Shown here in pieces: positions 25,301 to 40,300 of a stretch of DNA of 64,000 nucleotides; position 1 is the stretch's first letter; the number at the start of each line of letters is the position of its first letter. The notes beneath the pieces are model-generated. The model saw only the letters and a list, made by a program, of their open reading frames with translations, was not told the DNA's origin and ran no database searches. The DNA is from Ostrinia nubilalis (lineage: Eukaryota; Arthropoda; Insecta; Lepidoptera; Crambidae). A program made the translations under genes and the position numbers. The stretch spans positions 1,364,001 to 1,428,000 of the forward strand of contig NC_087096.1 in assembly GCF_963855985.1 (NCBI RefSeq), given 5' to 3'.

Positions 25301-28300
25301 AAGTATCAAAAGTAGCGGTGATTTCGGTAGCCCTAGTGATGCTTTACCTCTGGGCTTCGGCTTGACGCTACTTTTTGGGACACCCTGTATAAGTTATTAA
25401 TAGGTTCCCAACTGGCACGTTTTGGCACCCTTAAGGCTTCCACAGACCAAACGCGGGTCAGAAGCAGTGCGGGTCAGTTGCAGCGCGGCTGAGGCACACT
25501 GAAAGCAGCGCAGTTTCAAAGCAGTTGAAACGCGGGCGGTTGTCAAAAATTTAAATATTCGAAAACCGCTTTCGACGCGCTGCCGCCGCCCTGCGTCCGC
25601 TGTGTCATGCTAATATGGCCGCCATAGTAATACAACAGCGCGGGCCCGCGCTCGCGCCGCTTCTGTCCTGCACCCGCGCCGCCTCGTTTGTATTTCGGCA
25701 GTTGCAGTGCGGCGCGGTTGGAGCGCGGGCCCGCGTTCAAATTTGGTGTGACACACTTCAAAGAGTTTCATGTATTACAACTTGCGCGGGCCCGCATTCA
25801 AACTGTGCTGCTACTGCCCCGCGTTTGGTCTGCCCAAGGCTTTAGTGTACGGAACCCACCTATAATATTCCCTAGCAGTTCCTCGAGCTGGTGCGCCAGG
25901 TCGGTCCAGCGCGCCTTCTCGCCGCCCAGCCCGCCGATGAGCTGTTCAGCGCGCGATAACTTGGTCGAGCACAGGTCGATCTCGTCTTCTAGACCTTTCT
26001 TCTTGCGCGTCATTTCGGCGAACTCGTCGTTCAGGGCCTAAGAAGAGTGTTACCATCATTATCAGATCATTTAGTCTCCACTGCAGGACCATATTGTGCC
26101 CTTATTCTCTCCTTTTCTCCCTTATCCTCTCCTATCCTCCCTTACCTCTCGTCATCCATTTTATATAAATTATATGTATGTATTTATGTATATATTTTGT
26201 ATAAATATATATTATAATATTTTATGTATTATATTGTGTACATTTTTGTAGCTTTTTAGCACCGCCTACTCAATATCTCTGTTTTGCTCAAGGTCAGCTG
26301 GTAGAGAATAACGTATGGCATTAAGCTCGCCTTTTTGTACAGAACATTGTTGTGTGTGCAATAAAGTCTTTAAATAAATAAATTGTGTATTATGTTGTGC
26401 AAATAAGTAGAAACGTTTGCACGCCTTCGCTTTAGGGCGGCTTCAAATATACCACCAGTCGCCGCGTGACAACAGCGCGAATGCTGTACCCGCCCATCAC
26501 GTTTTATCGATAGGTATACAGGGTGGAATTTTGTGATGCCACCTGGAGGGAAAGTACTCTTAATATTGTATTTGTAGATAGATTTTTTTTCTCAAAGAAA
26601 ACATTCTTTTATTTTTGAAAAGAAATAGAACTGTATTCAAAGATTTCCAAAAATTTGCTTGCCACACCCGGGAATCAAACCAACTAAAATCTGTTAAAAA
26701 TGATACTCTGTATTTTTATTGCATCGATCGTTAGGGTTAAGTATAAGGATGAAATCTCTCTAACAAACTTGATAACTCAAATTAAAGGAAAACCATGAAA
26801 TCTTAAATTATTTTAATTATGAACAGAAAATTGTATGGTATGGTAAAAATTCGAAATTATGCTCTGTTACAAAATATCACCTATTACAAAGTGCATAAGC
26901 TGTCACAGTGGCTTGTGCCGTTATCTGTGGGCAACCTGGACCTGTAACTTGCCTGCCAGTCTTTGTTATCAACTTTTTATTTATCTATTTATTTTATTGG
27001 TCTGCCAACAATTGTACAATAATACTTGTATTATATTACTAAATTCTAGCTTAATTTCTAATTGTACAATATATAAAATGGGCAAACACAGCATGCATAA
27101 TGAAAGTAATAGTAGGTATGTTCCTGTAGACATTGATCTACTAATCTAATAAGTGTGCTTGACGCCTAAATTTATTAATCGACATGCCAAATAAGTCTAG
27201 TTCAGTGCTGTACTCATTATACAATTTACAGAGTCTAGATATTGGGGAGTAGGATCCAGATACCGTTTTTCTGAAGGGCGGACACAGGATTTTGATTGGA
27301 TATCTAGGATATTTGAAGGGAACTTTAAGATTGAGTTTAGATAGAAGATGTGGACAGTCAACAATTCCATTTATTAATCTATATATAAAAAAAAGTCGTG
27401 TTAGTTACTCCACTTATAACTCAAGAACGGCTGAACCGATTTAGCTGAAAATTGTCAGGGAGGTAGTTTAGAGCCAGGAGAAGGACATAGGATACTTTTT
27501 ATCCTGTTCGACAGCATTCCCGTGTGACTTGACATGAAACGTCAGTCACTATAAAACGTGGTATAACAAAAAAGAATCAGACTTGGAATAACAAAACGCA
27601 AATGACAACTATGTAATGCCATTAATGCGGAACAAAGTTCGCCGGGTCAGCTAGTTTAAGATATTTTTTAGACTGCAACTTGCCTGCAGTTTGTCCAAGA
27701 CACTCTGCAACTGGGCGCGTTTCTCGTTGAGCGTGTTCATCTGCATCTGGAGCTCGGCCTCTGCTTCGCCTAGGGCAGCCTTCTTCGGCGCCACCACCTG
27801 CACGGAAACGAATCGTAAATGATCAGGTGGCAAGGATTGAACCAAGTAATTTGGTGGATTGTCATGAGACTAAAGCCCGGTCCGTGAGCACGTAGAATTT
27901 TGTCCAATGACCCCTAGCTACCCATCCTTATCGCTCGCGCGTAATTATATTGCTGTCGCGACTGTGCGACTGGCACCCGCAGTGAGTGTGCGAGCGCGAT
28001 AGCAACATAATTACGCGCGAGCGATAAGGATGGGTAGCTTGGGGTCATTGGACAAAATTCGAATTCGAAGCGCTGGTAGGGCCCAAAAGATAAGGAGACA
28101 TGTAAAGTGCCCCATAAGGGCTACCTTTTCTTTTTTATTATTTTCTATTGACGTTCATAAGTGCCACTTGTGGTCTAAACTGAATAAATATTTTTGATTT
28201 TGATTTTGATTCTACGTGCTCACGGACCAGACTATAGTACGGTTCGTTCGTTCGTTTCAGCCAAATGACGTCCACTGCTGGACAAAGGTTTTCTCGCGGG

Positions 28301-31300
28301 AGGAGCCTGGATGCGGGCAGCGCAGGACCGTTCATTGTGGAATAGTAAGGTAAGAAACTCACTTCCCAAGGTTATCGTATCAACAATTTTACTGCAATCC
28401 TATAATTTAAGATTTTTAAGAATGAACATGTTTGATAAGTAAGCGTGGATCCTCTAAGACTGTTTCATAACTTACTACCAAAATTTAGATTTACTACACT
28501 CAAAATAAGCTGGTCTTCGGTTAATTGATAAACCCTGATAATGTATATGTTACTGTAAAAGCTCGAATTGCAGTAAATCCTAAGATATTCCAGTAAAACC
28601 TAAGATCTACCAATTCCTAATGGTAAATGTCCCAAAAGGTTTACGATTCGAACTCTTACCACCATTTCGTTGGTAAATCTTAGGATTTACATTAATGGCA
28701 CGGTAAATGTTGAAAAACAAAACAAGCGTTTTTGACAGGTAACAATCGGTCTTATCTACGCATTACACGAGCGCAGCCTTTTTGTATTGTTTAATATACG
28801 AATAATTTAAGAACTAAAAAGAAAGACCACGGCATCACTTTTCATTTTAATACAATTAAACAAACCATGATGCCACTGCCTTGTTTTTTCTTTAGCAACG
28901 TAAGATCATGTCATATAAAATAATACTGTAAAGTTTCATCTAAATCAGTTCAGTAGTTTTTGCTTGAAAAGAGTAACTGTTTGTTACTCTTTTCAAGCAA
29001 AAACTACTGAACTGATCCACACAAACTTTCGCGATTATAATATTAGTAGGATGCATGCAGTACAAAATTTCAGTGTCCTAGATAGGCTAGATAATTATGA
29101 TATTTACAGGTATGCGCTACTATCAATGCTGGGTTATTATAGTTCCGATTTTTTCCACTTCACATTTCGTCCATGCCATGGACGAAATAACAAAAATGAT
29201 AATCCCATGGACTCCATGGTATTATCATTTCTGTTATAATCTTATTAATTAAAAGTTCTGTAAACTTTTACGAAAACAACATCGTTGGTAATGAGTCAGA
29301 AGGAATAAAAACGGGAAACGTAAAAATGTGAACACCAACACACAAGAAAAAGAAATGATTGCAAATAATTGAAATAAGTTGGTATTAGTTTGTACTTATT
29401 ACTATCATATTATGATACCTTTATAATACTGTGTACCTGTTTTGTCTAATAGTTGATGAAAGTAAGTAATTAAGAATTACTCATTGTTTTATTCCTAAAA
29501 CCAACATCTACCAGCTGACAGAGGTAAAACCTAGCATATACTGAATTCAAATGGTAAATGCTCGAAAAAGTCGTCGTATTTTCAGAAATACTTACATTTA
29601 CCAACTCATGTCGGTAAATCCTAAGACTTACACTTAAATCTTAAGATTAACCGTAGTTCGAGCTTTTACAGTAACATATACAACGAATGTCTTATGTGTG
29701 CTGTACCTCTAGCATGAACAACTTTCGTCTTCGAATCGTTTGCGTATTCGATAAAATTCGATACTCAACCTTCGAATTCAACGATAACGTGACAATTTTG
29801 ACTGTCAAAATTAGTTTTGTGCTACCATTTATCACATTGAGTTCACTTTAAGTCACTTTCAGAGGAGCTCTGTTTAAGTTTCATTACTAAATCTTTTGAT
29901 GGCGATTCGAATACGCAAACGATTCGAAATCGAAAGTTTTTCATGCTAGAGGTACTGCTGTTGGAGTGTTGGTGTACTTTTTCTAATAAATAAACAAATA
30001 TACTTGCAGCTATTTTATGCTACATATGGAATTTTCCAATGCTGCCTACTTCCCAAAGGAGTAACAATAAAGTCTCATTGTAAACTGGACCTTGATGACT
30101 CGGTCGTAGACGTCCATGGCGCGCACCCATCGGCACAACCCTTCGCAGGCTGACGACACCTTGGCTATCACCACCGGGTCAAACTCGCGGTCCGGGATGT
30201 ATCTGTATTTAACGAATCAGTAAGAGCCAAAGCACACGATGCGTTGCGGCGCCGCACCGCAAAGATTTCACCATATCGAGCAGCGCGGCGCAGCACGGCT
30301 TGTGTGCCCGCCTCAGATATTTCTATGTAAAAGTGGCGGTTTGCATCGTGACAGAGACAGGAGACCGGGACGCGAGACCGAGACGGGGGACCGCGACCGT
30401 TACTTGACTAAGGCAGAGACCTGTCTGTCTCTGTCTCGCTTGCGAACTGTCGCTTATAAATTGTCTAAAGTCAAGTAACGTTCGCGGTCTCCCGTCTCGG
30501 TCTCGCGTCTCGGTCTCGCGTCTCGGTCTCCTGTCTCTGTCGCGATGCGAACCGCCACCTTACGGCGACGCAGCGACACCGCTCCGGCATCGTATCGTAT
30601 GCTTTGGCTCTAAGAATGATTAGTCACAGTCACTGGATTTCTTAGATCCTGTGGGTTTAGGACTAGAATGTGTTTATCCAAGTGTAAGCTACACGTATAA
30701 AATCTGAAGCATAACTTAAAACTAGTAAATTAAGAAAAAAAGATAAAGTTCGAGGTGTGATAGGCAAAATTGCTCAAACCAAGGCATTTATCAGCATCAT
30801 CAAGTCATCACTAACCTATAATTTCCACGCTAGCTAGGGATTTGGAACGCCTGATGTCCTGATGGCATCCTCAGGAGGAATGGGGATGGTCGGTGGTGCT
30901 AATTTCACGTGGCTAGTGCGTGTCCACTGTAAATGTTATCAACATTATATCTCACTTGTCCCTGATCTTCTTCATGACGGCCGTCGGTATGTTGTCCTTG
31001 TCGTAGTTCTTCAGGCTCTCCAGGAACTTCATGTCGCCCAGCATCTTTTGCGACGGGCCCCAGAAGTCTTCGTAGGGCTTGCCTGTAGATGTTTATTGAA
31101 GTTTTAGAACAAACAACCAGCAAGAAGTTACTATTCAAGAAGTTAACTTTATCATATCGTGTCTGAAGTACTTTGAAATTACTATTATTATTAAAACCTG
31201 GTCCGTGAGCACGTAGAATTTTGTCCAATGACCCCAAGCTGCCCATCCTTGTCGCTCGGACGTAATTATGTTGCTGTCGCGCTCGCACACTCACTGCGGG

Positions 31301-34300
31301 CGCGCGTCGCACAGTCGCGACAGCAATATAATTACGCGCGAGCGATAAGGATGGGTAGCTTGGGGTCATTGGACGGGATTCTACGTGCTCACGGACCAGG
31401 CTTTAGGTACATTGTTAAACAAATAAAATAAAAATAAACAAATTAAGCTTCAACCACACCAACGCGTGCAGATCGCCATCGCCGGCTCACTCATAGGGAA
31501 ATGACAGGTCGCGTAAACTGTCATAGGTCGCGCGACCTGTCATTGGTCTTTGATTAGCATTACTGTTCATCTTCCAGCCCCTTAGTCCATTTGCTCTTCT
31601 GGAGTTTTACCATTTCATAGGCTTGACGAGGTATTTGTTAGCTAGCAAGCGTTTTGAGCGTGGGCGTAGCGGCTTCAAAAGCACATTGGACGCACAACAT
31701 AACTTACCGTTGGCATCCATCTTTCTATCCCCCTTAATAGACTTCATGACGCACACAGCTTCCATCACCAGCTTGACACCAGCTGGGGGATTCTTCATGG
31801 ACTTAACAAGCGTAATATCAGCAGGCTTCAGCGTGTTCAGCGCTGATAAAGCGGCTTCCAGCGCTGGCACTGCTTCAGCCAGGTCCGACTCGCAGTCGTC
31901 CTTAATGGCTTGAGCTGCGGCTGCAGCCTCGTTCGCTAGGGCTTCGTCGGCACCTACGATCTGTTAATGTTGGGGGAAGATAGCAATACCTTAATGATTA
32001 GAAGGAACTACATTTAATTATTATGTAAAAGAACCTTTCAAGTTGCAGGTGTAAAAAAGATACGGAGAGGAGGAGAAGTCAGAGCTTTTAAAGTAGTCAA
32101 TACAACTTTATCATTGCTTTCAGGATTTAAAAAATGGTCGCTAAATTGTCATAGGACTATTTCCTCAGACGGTTTTCGAATCGTCACTCTATGGGTACCT
32201 TCCGAAGCAATCAAAAAGTAAAGTGCCAAAAAGATGAGTTTACATTTGGACAATTTATAAACTAACTTGTGAAGTATTAGGCCCAGAACACACGGTGAAA
32301 CGCAAAGAGGGTTTTCACGAATGAAAGATCCGCTAGATGGCGGGACGTGGATGTGGGGTCTGACAGCTGCGTGATTGGTGGATTTTGACATATCTGTCAA
32401 TGTCATGTCAAAAATAACCAATCATGCAGCATTTGGACTTCGCGTCTACGTATTGCCATCTGGCGGATTTTTCATTCGCGAAAACCCTCATTGCAACGAA
32501 ACTGCAACTTCTAGTTACTTTTGAGAGAGAGACCAGTTTGAAACCGGTTTGAAATGGTCGCGCCATGTGTGGTCTCTCAACGGAATCTATGGCAGAAACT
32601 TAGATGCAACTCAAAAGTATCTATACAGTGTGTCCGGGCTTGTAGTGATCAAACTTTAAGGGCGTAATCTATGGACAATTTTATCGATGAAAATAATTCA
32701 AATTTGGGGCTTGACCCATTTCTCGCAAAGTTACGAGGATTTAAGTTTTTAATTTTTAGTTTTCACCTCTTCCTTCAAAAACAAGTGAAAGCGTGGGTAG
32801 CTTAACACTAATAAGCAAAAATTTTATATCATGCGATAGCCAATAAAATTATCTATTAGCAGAAGTAGAAAACAGATACAAGTTTCATACATTTTAAGGG
32901 AGTAAGAATGGATTTAATTAGAAAAAAACATGTCTTTTTTCACTTCTTTTTCAGTTATTTTCCAACACAAGAAAAACCAGGTCGTTAAGGTATGTTTTAT
33001 TTGCATTGTATTATTAGTATTTGAGCTATTCTACAAAACGAATGTAAATTTATTAGTCTACGTCTTTTAGTTTCGATGTAATTGTTGAACAATGATATCC
33101 CTTCCCAGCGGTTTCCATAGCGCACGCGACATGCGAAAATGCACTGCCTGAAAGAATCACACAACCTATTCTGATTACTATGGAAACCGCTGGGAAGGGG
33201 TATCTTTGTTCAACAATTACGTCGAAACTAATAGACGTAGACTAATAAATTTACATTCGTTTTGTAGAATAGCTCAAATACTAATAATACAATGCAAATA
33301 AAACATACCTTAACGACCTGGTTTTTCTTGTGTTGGAAAATAACTGAAAAAGAAGTGAAAAAAGACATGTTTTTTTCTAATTAAATCCATTCTTACTCCC
33401 TTAAAATGTATGAAACTTGTATCTGTTTTCTACTTCTGCTAATAGATAATTTTATTGGCTATCGCATGATATAAAATTTTTGCTTATTAGTGTTAAGCTA
33501 CCCACGCTTTCACTTGTTTTTGAAGGAAGAGGTGAAAACTAAAAATTAAAAACTTAAATCCTCGTAATTTTGCGAGAAATGGGTCAAGCCCCAAATTTGA
33601 AGTATTTTCATCGATAAAATTGTCCATAGATTACGCCCTTAAAGTTTGATCACTACAAGCCCGGACACACTGTATATTGTCGGCCGTTTGGTGTAGTGGT
33701 TCAGAACGGACTACTATGCCGAGAGGTCCCGGGTTCGATTCCCGGCCGGGCAGAAATTGAAATGATGAATTTTAATTAAAGTATACAGGGTGTTAGGTAA
33801 ATGGGTATATGAGCCGACACTAGCCCATGTTAACACGGTCATATAAATGGTATGGTGAAGTCAGAAATTCGATATCATCATTTAAATTTTTTTAATTTTC
33901 ATACAAAATATTTTTTAAAATCCGATTTGTATGAAAATTAAAATAATTAAAATGAAGATATAAATTTTCTGACTTCACCATACCATTTATATGACCATGT
34001 TAACATGGGCTAGTGTCGGCTCGTATACCCATTTACCTAACACCCTGTATAAGTAGTATATCCGTTAAGCTAGCACCCATAACACAAGCATATTAATTGC
34101 TTACTTTGGGGCTAGATGGCGCTGTGTGAGATTGTCCAAAGATATTTATTTATTTATCTAGAAGTTGCAGTTTCGTTGCAATTGCGTTTCACCGTGTGTT
34201 CTGGACCTTAGTTTGGTTAATTGTTCCCTGGGGAACTTCCTACCTCTTTCTGCTTCTCCACCACGACGGTGTCCTGTTCGATCTTGATCATGAGCTTCTC

Positions 34301-37300
34301 GGTTTTGTCCGAGGTCTCCACCAGAAGAGGCTGGAGGTCGCGCAGGTTCTGTTGCATCACCGCCACCTGTCCTGCCGCGAAGTCCAGCTGTTCTAGACCT
34401 GTTTCGTATCTGGAACACAATAAATTACAAGATTACCTTAAATTACCAATTTATAGGTCGCGCAACGAAAGTTGAGGCGAATACATACTTAAATAGAACA
34501 CAAAAATCAGTCAGAATACGCGAGACGTCAGCGCGAAAAGCGTATACAGATACAAATCTTTGCTTGTGTTGATCGCTTCAACTCTTACTGCGCCACCTAT
34601 ACTGTGGATACTTTGGTTTGTTGTGATGTTTACCAATTATTTTGATTCCCGAAATTAGCTAGAAGTGTTTACCAGGAAAACCAGGTATACTGCGTAGTTT
34701 TATCAATAAGCAGAATGGATTTCATGTATAATATTTTTTTATCCACAACGAGGAAGCTCTTGGCCTGTATCTCACCTGATGGTAAGTGATGATATTATGA
34801 CTTTTATAACCCTAGTACTAATTGGGACTACTTACCTGATCCTCGATTTGGTAATCTGGTCCACTTTCAAAGCGTAGAGGCTCTGGAAAGCTTTGATGAG
34901 TTCCAGGTAACTGGTGGGCGTCACGTACACTTTACGCTTTTGATCCGAGTAGAATCTACAAAGTAAACATAAAAAGTATGAAAATGTCATTCTACCTTTG
35001 AATTTGTCAACCGTATTCTGTCTGTCGTAATAAGATAGTATGACAAGACTTCAAAGGCATGTGGCAAGGGAACGTACCCATATGACGTGACCCATTTTTT
35101 TACCCCCCTCCTGCTTTTCGGTTAAGTTGTCTTAGAATTATCACGGAAGTGGGGAAAAACATCCCATTTCAAAACTTGTACCTTTATTTTTACTTTACTG
35201 TTTTTTTTACTGAGGTAGTCTTTGCGACCTCTCGCGACCCCCCTATAGAGGCTCAGCGACCCCCTGGGGGGTTGCGACCCACGGTCGAAAAACACTGGTC
35301 TATGCAAATAAAAAAAAATGACTTTAACTAGATCTACCTGTCGCTGAGCGCCACGACGCTGATGTGGAAAAGCTGGCACATCTCGACGCAGGCCGTGCAC
35401 AGCTCTTCCTCTACGTTCTCCATTTTGGCGATGAACATGGATGCCACACGCTCCAGCGCCTCTGCCGGCCACGCCGTGAACCTAAGCGAAAAGTACACAC
35501 GACAGCACATCAGGTTACCCATTTTTGTTGCAAACTCACCCCTAATACAACTGCACAAGAACCCGCAGTGGTTACGTTGACGTGCCGTCGTCTGTACATT
35601 CATTTTAACCAAAGAACGTCCATGGGTGAACTAAGGTCTCCCTAAGGACTTCCATATACAACAATTGGCCTTATTCACGTAACAAAACTTCAACGACAAC
35701 AAAACACTGAGTTGCGATCCTATCGAGTAATCGCTCTATCAAAATGATCCTTGTGAATAAGGGTTTAGAACTGTTTTTTAATGGGACGACGTACCAAACC
35801 TTAAACGACAACAATACACTGAGTTGCGATCCTATCGAATAATCGTTCTATCACAATGACCCTTGTGAATACGGATTTATAATTGTTTTTCAATGGGACG
35901 ACTTCTGAACGTCAGCGAGATCTTAACTGTCAAAATACGTGAATTAGGCCACTGGTCTTACGCTTTCACCCACACTCACTTCACTCTACCTCTTCCAGTC
36001 CGTGGTCGCCACTCGAGAACTTATTTAGCTCAAGAGCCATCATTTCTATCACTGTAAGCTACCAATGTGCCTCGCCCACTGCCACTTTGTTTGGTGATTC
36101 TGCAGGCGAGCGGACAGTAATTCCTACAATCGTTCGATACATACGAAAGACGTCCACTGCTGGACAAATGCCTCCCCCAAGGATTTCCACAAAAACCGGT
36201 CCTGCGTCGCTCGCATCCCGCGACCTTCACCAGATCGTTGGTCCACCTAGTGGGAGGCCTGCCCACGCTACGTCTTCCGGCTCGTGGTCGCCACTCAAGA
36301 ACTTTCCTGTTCCAGCGGCCGTCAGCTCTACGAGCTATGTGCCCCGCCCACTGCCACTTGATTTTAGCGATTCTGCGGGCTATGTCAGTCACTCTGGTTC
36401 TCCTACGAATCTCCTAATTTCTGATTCGATCACGCAGGGAAACTTCGAGCATTACTGTTATTTAAACTAACAGTATCCACAATACAAAAAAATAAATAAA
36501 TATGTATCTGAATTAAAACTTAATGTCACATTACACAAAATAAGAGAGACCCGCGGTCCTACACTTTCCCTCTCCCCCTGGATACCACTTCTTTAATTTG
36601 TCAAACAAGAACTTGACTAAAATAGTAAGACACGGGTCTTAACGCGACGTTTATTAATGAGTTACATTATGTACTCACGGCTTGACGTTAAGGCCCGTGT
36701 CTTACTAAAATAGTAAGTTGAAATGGAACGAAAGTTTAAAATCTTATAAGAACTTGAATAAACTCACCAATCAATAGTGCAGCAATTAATCAGCGAGGGG
36801 AACATCCTCAGCCTATTGCGGAAGGAGTCTCCAATGGGCGACATGGCCATGACGATGCGCAGATTGGCCTTGACGCGGTCTACGTAGAACCCGAACATAG
36901 CTAGCGGGGTCGTCTCCATTTTCTTGCCCTGGAATGGCCATAATAAGGTGTAGATTCGGAGTAGTTTGGTGAGAAAAAATGTGGTAAAGATGGTACTTAC
37001 GTTTCAGATGAGGACCAATGGTAAGCGTTGGAAAAAACATTGTTCAAATTAGGTTATTGAATACAGTATCAATGAAGCACAAAATAGGCTTTTTAAAAGC
37101 CTAATTGGCGAAAAGTAAAGTTCGACCAAAGCAACGCGTTCAGTCCGCGAGCGCGATGGCGATCAGACATAAACGTATTGATTGGTTTTATGACTTTCAT
37201 TACAGAGCATCTGCTTACTTATCCAAGAAATTTCTCATGTTGTCACACTTCTACTGGACAACCTTGGTAGCGAAACTAATTAACCAAGCTTTGTGTCAGA

Positions 37301-40300
37301 TCCCCCACACAAGCAACGTGGTATAATAAAAGTATTAGCGAATGTATTTGCGATTTGTAAAATAATCTGTCTTACCTCTCTTCACAGGTGTATGCACATA
37401 ATAATCAATTCCTATTAATTAATTACGGAAATGACGTCATTTAAGGTATAAAATGGTAAAAAACTACACCGGAAGTAGACGCATCTCTCACCAGATGCTG
37501 TGTATCGTCACATGCCGAATAATAATATTTTAATCAACCGAATTGCAACTTTTGTGCAATAAAGACTAAGGCTGGGTTGCACAATCTTACTTTAACTATG
37601 ACAAACGTGAAAAATCTGTCAAACTCCATACAAAAAACACCGGTTATCGTTATAGTTACGCTCAAAGTAAGATGGTGCAACTCAGCCTAAGAATATCTAC
37701 ATTATAACTATCTACAGGGTGGAAACGATGAGTGATCTCACTCGATTATTTCTAAACTATACAAGATATCGAAAAACTGGTTATTGATAATAAAAGTGCT
37801 TTACGAGCTCTTTCAAACGGTATCAGTAATATGTTACAGAATTAACTGGATCTATCCGAAAATTCAATGTTTTCAGGCTCCATACTAAATGTATGCCAGC
37901 CACACAATGTTAGAAGTGTTAATTTTTTTTATTCAATAATAAACACTTACATTGAACTCCAAATTGCATTCTTATTTAAAATTATTCATGAAAAACATTG
38001 GTTTTAGGCTTTACTTGCTATAATATTATCAAGACATGAGTGCCATGACTGTGGCAGTACTAAATGTATGGAAGCTGGAAACATTGCATTTTCGGATAGA
38101 TCCAGTTTATTTTGTAACCTATTATTGGTACCGTTGGATAGAGCTCGTGAAGCACTTTCAGGATCAGTAACCAGTTTTTGGATATCTTGTATAGTTTTTA
38201 ATATTATGTGGTTTTACTAAATGTATGGAAGCCGGAAACATTGAATTTTCGGATAGATCCAGTTTATTTGGTAACCTATATTATTGGTACCGTTGGATAG
38301 AGCTCATAAAGCACTTTCAGGATCAGTAACCAGTTTTTGGATATCTTGTATAGTTTAGAAATAATCGAGTGAGATCACTTATCGTTTCCACCCTGTATAT
38401 CTATCCATTTAGGTACTGCAGAATTTCAAAGTCCTTACAGCCTCTCTCACGGCGGTCTGCATCTTGTCCAGAATCTCGACCTTCTCGTCCATGCCGTACA
38501 GGTTAGGGATATCGCCCGTGTTCAGCAGCATGTTGATGTCTTCCACCATGCCCTCGTACATTATCTGCCAGTAATAATTAGTTATGGGAAAGCTATGGTG
38601 TTGTCTATGAGCTGAAATATCAATACATGTGTAGCGCATAGCTGACATACTTGTAGTGCCTACTCTAAAACTTACGTGGGTACACGGAGCTAGCACGGAC
38701 GGGTGCCAGTACGTCATGTACACACGGCCAAACTGTTAACTATCCATTTCCGTTTTTGTTCTCGCTCTAATCAAATGGTGATTCTTTGCGATAGAACGAG
38801 ATGACATGACTGGCAATGGGCAGTTAACACTGTTGCCGATAGTACGCTCACCTATTGTAAACAGCACCTATTATAAACACAGCCGTGGCGTGCGACCACG
38901 CCCCACCATATGTAAAAACTCGTCGCCCGCATCCACCCCACACTGGGCTTCATACACTATTTTCGTGTCGATATAGATACGCGTGTGAGCGCCTGCGGAA
39001 GTTTTAGCGTAGGCTCTCAACGTCAGCGAGACTTGTGCTTCAGACATCGATATACATATCTGACTGCTCTGTTACATCACATGTCACACCTCTCTCACTC
39101 CGCTTCCCCGAGAAACTACTCATTTAGGCACTGTCTGTATTCAATATTGTGGGAATGCTATCATAGATATGATAAAACTCAAAGGTGACTGACTGACTGA
39201 CTGACATAGTGATCTAACAACGCACAGCCCAAACCACTGGACGGATCGGGTTGAAATTTGGCATGCAGGTAGATGTTATGAAGTAGGCATCCGCTAAGAA
39301 AGGATTTTACGAAACTCCACCCCTAAGGGGGTAAAACGGCGGGCTAGTCGTAGATATGATCTGACCTGGTTGTCGGCGAAGAGGAAGACGAGCGGCTTGC
39401 CGATGATGCCTGCCTTCATGAGCAGCTTGCGGATGTCGTCGCGCCACTCGTTTTGCCCGTACACGCGGGAGATCTCGATCTGATGGACAGAGGTGTTCAT
39501 CATCAGAATACTGGTGCTATATTTTTGATTTTAGTTTCAACCAAAGAACGTCCACTGCTGGACAAATACCTCTACCAGAGATTTCTACAAAGACCCTAGA
39601 AAGGCCCTGCAATGCCCACGTCTAGGTGCTGATGCTATAACACATTCACAAAACAGGTTTTCATGATAAAGTTTTGGTGCAAGAGAAAGATAACAAAACC
39701 TAAACTAGTAACTACTAGTAACGAAATTAGTAAACGAAAACTAGTAGTTTTAACAGTATGAAAGTTAAAATTAACAACTTTATAAGAGAGTAAGAAGTGG
39801 GTGTAACTTTACTGCTCTATAATCTACAGTAAATATGTGATACTTCATCAATATGTGTGTATCCATTGAGACATCTCTTCGTCCAAACATAGATTATTGA
39901 GATAATCAAACCAGCTTACCTGAATGACATTCATTTCCAGAATACTGGCGGCCAGTTTGACCGCACTGCTCCTGCCGCTGCCACCAACACCGACCAGTAG
40001 CAAATTTCCTAAAAATATTTGCGATTAGTATGAGCTTCTTTCACTCTTCTTTCGTCATTTGCTTTGTGCTAAATGGGTCAAAATCTTAGTGCCAATCTTA
40101 TGCCCTCGTTAGAACGGAATCATCAACTATGTCTTTTTGTAAAATTGCTGGCCTTTGAATAATATTAATTATGATCCGGGTCTTTTCAGGCCAAAATTTA
40201 ATAAAAATCACCTAGGCAGGTTCGTTTGTTGTCTTACTGATTCGACTTATCAAATTCAAATTCAAATTCAAAGATTTATTGCATAGAATAGGTATTTTAC

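Larger units (their letters stand above)
32280..34207. mobile_element. PIF/Harbinger-like MITE with four nested insertions
   Basis: Same family as 16866-20698, flanked by TTA (32277-32279 and 34208-34210). Nested in it are a MITE (about 32308-32488), a foldback (32636-33672) and a SINE (33679-34160) that itself holds another MITE. It ends 36 nt from the X24 donor. Confidence 0.87.

Noticed and set aside
33679..33752. A tRNA gene
   Set aside because: The A- and B-box words are there, but the stem pairing is poor and the sequence runs on into a SINE body with an A/T-rich tail, so it is the SINE head.
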